Origin: an uncultured Atopobium sp.
Lineage (GTDB): Bacteria; Actinomycetota; Coriobacteriia; Coriobacteriales; Atopobiaceae
Direction of reading: 5' to 3'
DNA: 12,780 nucleotides
Assembly: GCA_900555335.1 (NCBI GenBank)
Contig: USKU01000031.1
Location: 1 to 12,780 of the forward strand
Below the pieces are notes generated by a model. It ran no database searches and was not told where the DNA came from. It saw only the letters and a list, made by a program, of their open reading frames with translations. This document shows, in pieces, positions 6,999 through 12,780 of this stretch. The first letter of the stretch is position 1. The number at the start of each line of letters is the position of its first letter. The position numbers were made by a program, and so were the translations under genes.

Positions 6999-7024
6999 TT
7001 TCTGTATGTAGATGAGGAGGTCAA

Positions 7025-7519
7025 ATGCAAAACGAAGGTGCAACACAGAAAATTTTGTCTGCACTAGAGCAGGCTGCACTCAATCACCACATTGATATTG
7101 TTGATGTTGAGATTGTCGGTTCTTCTAAGAATCCTGTGGTCAGAGTAAGAATTGACCATGATGATGAGAAGGCAGAGACCATTTCTCTTGATGAGGTTGC
7201 TCAAGAAACATCATGGATCTCAGATACCATCGATGAGCTTGATCCCTTCCCAGCATCATTTACCTTGGAGGTTTCTTCTCCAGGAATGGCACGTCCACTT
7301 CGTCGTGCAAAAGACTTTGAGCGCTTTGCGGGAGAAGAGATTCAGCTTCAGACTACCGCCACAGAGGGACGCCGTAAATTTACCGGCAAACTCTTGGGCA
7401 TTGAGGGTACAACAATCTCAATCCAGACAGAAGAAGAGGTCTGTACTGTTGATCTGTCTGAGTTAAAGAAGTGCGTTATTAAACCAGTTTTTGATTTCTC
7501 GGCCTCAGCCAAGAAGTAG
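7025..7519 (+). CDS. rimP: Ribosome maturation factor RimP
   Basis: RimP binds the pre-30S subunit and promotes its late assembly around S12. The 164 residues show the N-terminal alpha/beta domain with VRVRIDHDD (about 39-47) and the family hallmark LEVSSPGMARPL at 81-92 (usually SSPGLDRPL, so the Asp is Ala here). A C-terminal SH3-like domain follows, with a typical acidic-to-basic tail. AGGAGG at 7015-7020 lies 4 nt before the ATG, and the N-terminus aligns with the usual family length. It is the first gene of the operon: promoter and leader hairpin lie upstream, and nusA begins 16 bp after the stop. RimP next to nusA is the standard arrangement across bacteria. Confidence 0.93.
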   Translation: MQNEGATQKILSALEQAALNHHIDIVDVEIVGSSKNPVVRVRIDHDDEKAETISLDEVAQETSWISDTIDELDPFPASFTLEVSSPGMARPLRRAKDFERFAGEEIQLQTTATEGRRKFTGKLLGIEGTTISIQTEEEVCTVDLSELKKCVIKPVFDFSASAKK

Positions 7520-7535
7520 ATAGAGAGGATTATTC

Positions 7536-8777
7536 ATGGCATCTGAAATGATGGAAGCTTTGATGTTGCTTTGCCAGGAGAAGCACATCGATGAGTTGTA
7601 TCTGCTGGATCGTTTGGAGCAGTCTCTGGCAAAAAGCTATGCTGACGTCCTCCACCTTGATTTTGGCGCTCGTGTCACCATTGACAGGGCAACTGGTCGT
7701 GTCTATGTCTATGAGCTTGTTCCTAAGGGTGAGCCAGACGAGGAGACTGGTGAGTACACAGAGTTTGATGAGGTAGACGTAACTCCTCCAGACACAAGCC
7801 GTATTGCCGCTCAGCATGCTAAGGCAGAGATCAAGACACTTGTACGCAATGCCGCCCGTGCACAGATTTATGATGAGTTCCGCGGTCGTATTGGTGACAT
7901 CATCACTGGTACTGTTCTTCAGTCCACTCCTGATTTCACTATCATTAAGATTCGTGAGGGTGTTGAGGCAGAGCTTCCACACTTTGACCAGCGTCGTTTC
8001 CCTGATGAGCGCGATGAGCGTCCAGCAGGCGAGCGCTACCTTCACAACCAGCGCATCAAGGCAATTATCGTTGACGTCCGCGATCCTAATGCAACTCAGC
8101 CAGCAGTTCGTGGTGAGCGTCAGCGTCCACCAATTGTTGTTTCTCGTACTCATCCAGATCTTATCCGTCGCCTTTTTGAGCTTGAGGTTCCAGAAGTTTA
8201 TGACGGTGTTGTAAGCATTCGCTCCATTGCTCGCGAGGCTGGCGTCCGTTCTAAGATTGCTGTCTCTTCCGTTGATGAGCGCCTTGATCCAGTTGGTGCT
8301 TGTGTTGGTCCTAAGGGCAGCCGTGTTCGCACCGTAGTCTCTGAGCTCCGTGGAGAGCGCGTTGACGTTGTGCCTTGGTTTGACGATGCTGCTCGTTGCG
8401 TTGCATCTGCGCTTTCACCTGCACGTGTTTCTCGCGTTATTGTCGATGGCGCTACGGGACACGCAACCGTTATTGTCCCTGATGACCAGCTGTCTTTGGC
8501 TATTGGTAAAGAGGGCCAGAACGCTCGCCTTGCCGCTCGTCTGACTGGCCTTCACATTGACATCAAGAACGAGTCCCTTGCTGCAAGCATTTTGAACAAC
8601 CTTCCTGAGGTTGTTGAAGAGACTGTTGACGAGGAAGAGATTGCTCATCGTTGCAAGTATGTGAGCCCTAACGGAACTCCTTGCCGCAATATGGCAAGAC
8701 CTGGTTCTGATTTCTGTGGCATTCATGATGACATGGAGAATGCAGAGATTTCTTCCGATCCAGACTCACTGATCTAG
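7536..8777 (+). CDS. nusA: Transcription termination/antitermination factor NusA, with Cys/His tail
   Basis: NusA binds RNA polymerase and nascent RNA, controlling pausing, termination and antitermination. Domains in order over 413 residues: the polymerase-binding N-terminal domain (1-105), with EMMEALMLLCQEKHI instead of the usual ELLEAL start; S1 (about 118-197); KH1 with GPKG at 258-261 inside the highly conserved VDPVGACVG-like block; and KH2 with GKEG at 324-327. There are no C-terminal acidic repeats, as in Gram-positive NusA. After an acidic linker (about 352-368) comes an unusual segment with Cys373, Cys383, Cys394 and His397 (C-x9-C-x10-C-x2-H, ending FCGIH), which resembles short zinc-binding knuckles and is not part of classical NusA. 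AGAGGA 6 nt before the ATG supports the start. Only 43 bp separate it from infB, leaving no room for ylxR. Confidence 0.95.
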   Translation: MASEMMEALMLLCQEKHIDELYLLDRLEQSLAKSYADVLHLDFGARVTIDRATGRVYVYELVPKGEPDEETGEYTEFDEVDVTPPDTSRIAAQHAKAEIKTLVRNAARAQIYDEFRGRIGDIITGTVLQSTPDFTIIKIREGVEAELPHFDQRRFPDERDERPAGERYLHNQRIKAIIVDVRDPNATQPAVRGERQRPPIVVSRTHPDLIRRLFELEVPEVYDGVVSIRSIAREAGVRSKIAVSSVDERLDPVGACVGPKGSRVRTVVSELRGERVDVVPWFDDAARCVASALSPARVSRVIVDGATGHATVIVPDDQLSLAIGKEGQNARLAARLTGLHIDIKNESLAASILNNLPEVVEETVDEEEIAHRCKYVSPNGTPCRNMARPGSDFCGIHDDMENAEISSDPDSLI

Positions 8778-8801
8778 GCAACTACCTGTAACTATCCCGT
8801 C

Positions 8802-8813
8802 AACCGGAAGGTT
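8802..8813 (+). promoter_or_regulatory. Small hairpin enclosing the infB ribosome binding site
   Basis: AACC (8802-8805) and GGTT (8810-8813) can pair around GGAA, a GNRA-type tetraloop. The loop and the 3' arm contain the infB Shine-Dalgarno GGAAGG (8806-8811), 9 nt before the ATG at 8821. The stem has only 4 bp, so it is marginal alone, but it could tune translation of infB after nusA. Confidence 0.3.
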
Positions 8814-8820
8814 TTCATAT

Positions 8821-11460
8821 ATGGCAAAAATGCGTGTACATGACCTTGCCAAAGAATATGGTATGCAGAGCAAAGAATTGCTCGAGCACCTTGCGGACAT
8901 GAAGATTCCTGCAAAGTCTGCTTCTTCTACGCTTGAAGATGCATATATTTCTATTGTTCGTAAGAAACTCCAGCCTATTATGGAGGCTCGTGCCGCTGAA
9001 ATCGCAGCTCAGAAGGCTGCTGAGGAAGAGGCTGCTGCCAAAGAGGCAAAGGCTGCTGCAGAGGCAGCAGAGGCTGAGCGTCTTGCTGCAGAGGCAAGGC
9101 GTGAGGCTGAGCGTGCTGAAGAAGAGAAGAAGCGCGCAAAAGAAGAGGCTGCTCGTAAGAAAGAAGAGGAGCGCCGCCGCGCTGAGGAAGAGAAGAAGCG
9201 TCTTGAGGCTGAAGAGGCTGAGCGTAATCGCGTAAAGGATACCGCTCCTAAGGCTGCTCCTTCTTTCAATAACCTGCTTGATCAGATTGCTCAGCAGGAA
9301 GAGGTTTTGAAACAGCAGGCTGCAGAGTCCGCTGCTCAGAAGAAGGCCGAGAAGGGGCCAAGAAATCACGCTCGCGCTAATGCAAGCGAAGCAAGTGGTG
9401 CTCCTTCTCGTCATAACTTCAAAAATGAGCGCGATGACGCTTCCATGTCTGATGAGCGTCCAAATGGCAAGCGCAAGAAGAACCGTCGCGGCGGAGATGA
9501 CGGAGAAGACCGTTATAGCCGTATGGCACGTGAGGCTGAGGCTTACAACAGAAGCCGCGTTTTGGATGAGGCTCGCGTTGCTATTGAAGAGGCAAGCCGT
9601 GAGTCCACTGGTCGCCGTAAAAAGCGTAAAGAGCGTCGTCAGAAGCAGGCTGCAGAGGCTGCTATGGAGCAGCGTATTGAGGAAGCACTCGCAAACGACC
9701 AGGATATTTCCCAGCTTGATACTGTAAAGGTTCCTCAGGGCTCTACTGTCTCTGAACTTGCTGAGCTTCTTGGCGTTCCTGCAAATGACATCATTAAGCG
9801 CCTGTTCCTGCTTGGCAATCCTTTGACGCTTACAGAGACTATGTCTGATGAGCTTATTGAGATTGTTGCTGATGACCTTGGCCGCCAGATTAAGATCATG
9901 TCCAAGGAGGAGGAGAATTCCTTCACCTTCTACGATGATCCTAAGGACTTGAAGCCACGTCCTCCAGTAGTTACCGTCATGGGTCACGTTGACCACGGTA
10001 AGACATCGCTTCTGGACGCAATTCGTCACACCGGCGTTGCAGCTGGCGAGGCCGGCGGCATTACACAGGCAATCGGTGCTTCTCAGGTCACCATTAACGG
10101 CCGTGAGATTACCTTCATCGATACCCCAGGTCACGAGACCTTTACCGCTATGCGTGCTCGTGGTGCAAAGGTTACCGATATTGTCATTCTGATTGTTGCT
10201 GCAGACGACGGCGTTATGCCTCAGACCATTGAGTCTATTAACCACGCAAAGGCTGCTGGTGTTCCAATTGTTGTTGCAGTTAACAAGATTGATAAGCCAG
10301 GCGCAGATCCTACCCGCGTTCGTCAGGAGCTCACCGAGTATGGTGTTATTCCTGAGGAGTGGGGCGGACAGAACATGTTTGTTGACATCTCCGCTAAGCA
10401 GAATTTGGGCATCGACGATCTTCTCGAGACTATTCTTTTGCAGGCAGATGTCCTTGAGCTGAAGGCAAACCCAGACACCTTTGCTTCTGGTAACGTTCTT
10501 GAGGCTAAGCTTGACCGTGGTCGCGGCTCTGTTGCTACTGTTTTGGTTACACGCGGTACGCTCCACATCGGCGATGCTCTTGTTGCTGGTATGGCCTTTG
10601 GCCGCGTCCGTGCAATGCTTGATCCTAAGGGCAACGCAGTTACTACCGCAGGCCCTTCTGACGCAGTTGAGATTCTTGGTCTGCAGACCGTTCCTGGCGC
10701 AGGCGATGAGTTCCGTGTCTTCCAGGAGGAGCGCGACGCTCGAGAGCTTGCTGACCAGCGCGCTCTTAAGGCTCGTATTGAAGAACAGAACCGTGTTAAG
10801 CACGTTACCCTTGAGAACCTCTTTGACACCATGGCTGACCGTGACGTCAAGGAACTCAACCTCATCATCAAGGCTGATGTTCAGGGCTCCATCGAGGCTC
10901 TCCAGGACTCCCTGGACAAGATGGACCAGTCCGAGGTTCGTATCAGCACCATTCACTCTGCTGTTGGTGGAATCACCGAGACCGACGTTGTTCTCGCCGA
11001 TGCATCCAACGCAATCATCATTGGCTTTGGCGTCCGTCCAGATGCAAAGGCCAAGCTTGCTGCAGAGCGCGTAGGCGTTGAGATTAGAACTTATAGCGTT
11101 ATCTACAAGGCAATCGAAGAGATTGACGCTGCTCGTATTGGTATGCTTAAGCCAACTGAGCAGGAAGTTCAGACTGGCGTTGCTGAGGTTCGCGATACCT
11201 TCAAGGTTCCTAAGGTTGGTATTGCTGCAGGCTGCATGATTTCTGAGGGCGAGATTTCTCGCGACGATAACATCCGACTCATTCGTGACGGTTTTGTTGT
11301 CTACGACGGAAAGATTGCATCGCTCAGGCGCTTCAAAGACGACGTTAAGAGCGTTAAATCCGGCTACGAATGCGGTATTGGCCTTGAGAACTTCCAGGAC
11401 ATCAAGCCTGGCGACCAGCTTGAGGGCTATCGCATTGAGCAGGTGGCTCGTACCGAGTAA
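8821..11460 (+). CDS. infB: Translation initiation factor IF-2
   Basis: IF2 is the GTPase that places initiator tRNA on the 30S subunit and promotes subunit joining. The 879 residues start with an IF2_N module (3-52, VHDLAKEYGMQSKELLEHL). Then comes a highly charged Ala/Glu/Lys/Arg coiled coil (about 60-140) and a flexible basic linker. A second IF2_N module (about 305-360) lies directly before the G domain, which shows GHVDHGKT (388-395), GGITQAIGA (switch I), DTPGHE (434-439), NKID (488-491) and SAK (524-526). Domains II, III and IV, which bind fMet-tRNA, follow, ending with the ExxDDVKxxxxGxECGI-like block near 840-855. Length and order are typical. The coiled-coil region has strong repeat-like codon content (GAG/GCT/AAG), which also opens long spurious frames on the other strand. 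rbfA begins 11 bp after the stop. Confidence 0.97.
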   Translation: MAKMRVHDLAKEYGMQSKELLEHLADMKIPAKSASSTLEDAYISIVRKKLQPIMEARAAEIAAQKAAEEEAAAKEAKAAAEAAEAERLAAEARREAERAEEEKKRAKEEAARKKEEERRRAEEEKKRLEAEEAERNRVKDTAPKAAPSFNNLLDQIAQQEEVLKQQAAESAAQKKAEKGPRNHARANASEASGAPSRHNFKNERDDASMSDERPNGKRKKNRRGGDDGEDRYSRMAREAEAYNRSRVLDEARVAIEEASRESTGRRKKRKERRQKQAAEAAMEQRIEEALANDQDISQLDTVKVPQGSTVSELAELLGVPANDIIKRLFLLGNPLTLTETMSDELIEIVADDLGRQIKIMSKEEENSFTFYDDPKDLKPRPPVVTVMGHVDHGKTSLLDAIRHTGVAAGEAGGITQAIGASQVTINGREITFIDTPGHETFTAMRARGAKVTDIVILIVAADDGVMPQTIESINHAKAAGVPIVVAVNKIDKPGADPTRVRQELTEYGVIPEEWGGQNMFVDISAKQNLGIDDLLETILLQADVLELKANPDTFASGNVLEAKLDRGRGSVATVLVTRGTLHIGDALVAGMAFGRVRAMLDPKGNAVTTAGPSDAVEILGLQTVPGAGDEFRVFQEERDARELADQRALKARIEEQNRVKHVTLENLFDTMADRDVKELNLIIKADVQGSIEALQDSLDKMDQSEVRISTIHSAVGGITETDVVLADASNAIIIGFGVRPDAKAKLAAERVGVEIRTYSVIYKAIEEIDAARIGMLKPTEQEVQTGVAEVRDTFKVPKVGIAAGCMISEGEISRDDNIRLIRDGFVVYDGKIASLRRFKDDVKSVKSGYECGIGLENFQDIKPGDQLEGYRIEQVARTE

Positions 11461-11471
11461 GAAGGGACAGC

Positions 11472-11882
11472 ATGAAACAGAATCAGTTTTCTCGTCGTAC
11501 TAATGAGATTGCTCGAGAAAAGCTCAGCTGGATCCTTTTGTTTGAAATTTCTGACCCAGATCTCCAGCTTGTGACTGTCACAAGCTGCGAGGTCTCGGTT
11601 GATAAGTCCTTTATGCGCGCGTATGTAAGCTGTGAGCCTGATCGCTACGAGAAGGTCCTTGCAGCTCTTAAGCGTGCAAAGGGTAGGATTCGCTCGCTTT
11701 TGGGTCATGCGTTGAACTGGCGCGTAACTCCTGAGCTTGATTTTAAGATTGATACCACTACCGATGAGGCTGAGCGTATTGCTCAAGCGCTTGAGGTGGT
11801 TCCTCCAACTCTTGGTGTCGAGAAGGACGAGTTTGGTTATCCCGTTACTTCCGAGGACAAGGGTTTAGACGAGGAGGCGTAA
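11472..11882 (+). CDS. rbfA: Ribosome-binding factor A
   Basis: RbfA is a small KH-domain protein that binds the 30S neck near helix 1 of 16S rRNA during late assembly and cold adaptation. The 136 residues begin with the basic helix RRTNEIAREKLSWILLFEI, followed by the hallmark SDPDLQLVTVTSCEVSVDKS and the C-terminal block WRVTPELDFKID (83-94). A 25-30 residue acidic tail (ending LDEEA) makes it slightly longer than the family core. A GAAGGGA site lies just before the ATG, within the 11 bp that separate it from infB. The last codons of rbfA contain the ribosome binding site of the next gene, so translation of the two is probably coupled. Confidence 0.93.
   Translation: MKQNQFSRRTNEIAREKLSWILLFEISDPDLQLVTVTSCEVSVDKSFMRAYVSCEPDRYEKVLAALKRAKGRIRSLLGHALNWRVTPELDFKIDTTTDEAERIAQALEVVPPTLGVEKDEFGYPVTSEDKGLDEEA
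11871..11877 (+). promoter_or_regulatory. Ribosome binding site of the DHH gene inside rbfA
   Basis: GAGGAGG lies 9 nt before GTG at 11887 and within the last codons of rbfA. It fixes a GTG start for the downstream gene and suggests translational coupling. Confidence 0.65.
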
Positions 11883-11886
11883 GTAC

Positions 11887-12780
11887 GTGGCGTTGCTGAA
11901 AACAAAAGTCAGTCGTCCAGAGTTTGACGAGGTGATTGCTCTTATCGAGCAGGCCTCGTCAATCGTCGTATGTGCACATACATCTCCTGATGGTGATGCT
12001 ATCGGTTCTGGTTTGGCACTTTCTTCAATTATTCAGAGAAGGTGGCCAGAGAAGATTGTGACTAACCTTTTGGCAGATGCTGATGGGGAAGTACCACGTA
12101 TCTATCAGTTCCTTGATGGTGTAGATAGCTTTGTACCTGCTAACAAGTACGAGGGAACGCCAGATCTCTTTATCTGTGTTGATCTGTCTTCTGCAGGTCG
12201 TCTGGCTGATGCTGAGCCTCTCATGCACCGTTCAAAGACGGTGGCAGTACTTGATCATCATCCTTATAACGAGGTGTATTGGAACGCAGGATTGGTGCGC
12301 CCAGACGCTGCAGCAACTGGTGTCATCATTACCGAGTTTGCTTGTCATTTAGGCGCTACTCTTACTCCTGCTGAGGCACAAAATCTTATGTGTGCTCTGG
12401 TAACTGATACAGGCCGCTTCCAGTATCAAAATGCTGACGGTGAGGCGTTTGAGGTTGCAGGTTTGCTGGTAGAATCTGGTGCTTCTCCTTCTCAGATTGC
12501 ACTTCACGTATATCAAAGCGACCGTTTGGCTTATTTGCACCTTGCAGCAAAGGTTATGGGACGCATCCGCACCTTTGGTGAGGGGCGCGTTGCGTATAGC
12601 TATGTCACTACAGCAGACCTTGCTGCTTCGAGCGTTCCACTTTCAGAGATGGATGGCCTGGTAGATATCGTACGCTGTGTTGAGGGAACAGAAATCGCGC
12701 TCTTCCTCAAAGAGGTTGATGGCGGCAAAGTTCGCGGCAACCTGCGCTCAAAATCAGAGCTTGATATTTCTGGTATTGCT
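11887..12780 (+). CDS. nrnA: DHH/DHHA1 phosphoesterase, NrnA-like (3'-truncated)
   Basis: The frame is open to the last base; 298 residues are visible of an expected 320-340. The DHH domain shows HTSPDGDAIGS with His31, Asp35 and Asp37, then Asp99 in ICVDLSSAGRL, then DHH at 123-125, and TDTGRFQY with Asp174. Together these form the two-metal (Mn2+) site of the NrnA/Rv2837c family, which degrades 2-5 nt RNA and pApA and can remove the 3' phosphate from pAp. The DHHA1 domain begins near 215, and its start KVRGNLRSK-x-ELDISGIA is visible; the Gly-rich GGGGH motif that follows lies outside the window. GTG 11887 is the start, 4 bp after rbfA, with GAGGAGG upstream. This position after rbfA is standard in Gram-positive bacteria. 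Oligoribonuclease versus c-di-AMP-product activity cannot be told from sequence. Confidence 0.9.
   Translation, partial: MALLKTKVSRPEFDEVIALIEQASSIVVCAHTSPDGDAIGSGLALSSIIQRRWPEKIVTNLLADADGEVPRIYQFLDGVDSFVPANKYEGTPDLFICVDLSSAGRLADAEPLMHRSKTVAVLDHHPYNEVYWNAGLVRPDAAATGVIITEFACHLGATLTPAEAQNLMCALVTDTGRFQYQNADGEAFEVAGLLVESGASPSQIALHVYQSDRLAYLHLAAKVMGRIRTFGEGRVAYSYVTTADLAASSVPLSEMDGLVDIVRCVEGTEIALFLKEVDGGKVRGNLRSKSELDISGIA

Noticed and set aside
6901..7024. Initiator tRNA (metY) or other tRNA ahead of rimP as in E. coli
   Set aside because: No cloverleaf or TpsiC-arm sequence is present; only the promoter and one hairpin.
9001..9240. Apparent repeat region in infB
   Set aside because: It is the charged coiled-coil part of IF2 with biased codons, not a DNA repeat or CRISPR.
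8815..10956. 713-codon open frame on the minus strand opposite infB
   Set aside because: It is a Leu/Ser/Cys-rich shadow with no domain pattern, caused by GAG/GCT/AAG codon bias in infB, whose own product is unmistakable.

Overview
The window looks like chromosomal DNA of a moderately AT-rich Actinomycetota, most likely class Coriobacteriia (Atopobium/Lancefieldella/Olsenella-like). This is an inference from several things: the rimP-nusA-infB-rbfA-DHH gene order, a short NusA that ends soon after its second KH domain, an IF2 with two N-terminal IF2_N modules, and the mixed GC content. No database search was possible. All genes supported here lie on the + strand. There are no tRNA or rRNA genes, CRISPR arrays, insertion sequences or phage genes.

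Layout. (1) 1-1212 is the 3' part of an ABC exporter (membrane region plus ATPase). It is AT-rich and uses AGA/ATA codons freely, unlike the rest of the window. (2) 1345-2652 is a membrane-bound processive family 2 glycosyltransferase. (3) 2728-4251 is guaB (IMP dehydrogenase), preceded by an extended -10 promoter. Its catalytic residues fall at the same numbers as those of the divergent Tritrichomonas foetus enzyme. (4) 4275-4303 is a perfect 11-bp hairpin without a U-tract, followed by leuS (4327-6900, GTG start). (5) 6901-7024 holds a good sigma-70-type promoter and a strong leader hairpin. (6) 7025-12780 is the translation/transcription operon rimP, nusA, infB, rbfA and a DHH/DHHA1 phosphoesterase (NrnA-like) that runs off the end.

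How the genes work together. The right half is the conserved cluster that links transcription elongation/termination (NusA) with 30S maturation (RimP, RbfA), initiation (IF2) and nanoRNA/nucleotide-phosphate turnover (NrnA-like). The promoter at 6913-6941 and the hairpin at 6968-6998 are placed to control the whole operon by attenuation, possibly through NusA itself. The left half has guanine-nucleotide synthesis (guaB), leucyl-tRNA charging (leuS), and surface or export functions (glycosyltransferase, ABC exporter).

No clearly new multi-gene system is visible. The most unusual items are a Cys/His zinc-knuckle-like tail on NusA, the rimP leader architecture, the apparent absence of ylxR between nusA and infB, the U-less guaB-leuS hairpin, and an ABC ATPase whose Q-loop and signature motifs are non-canonical.
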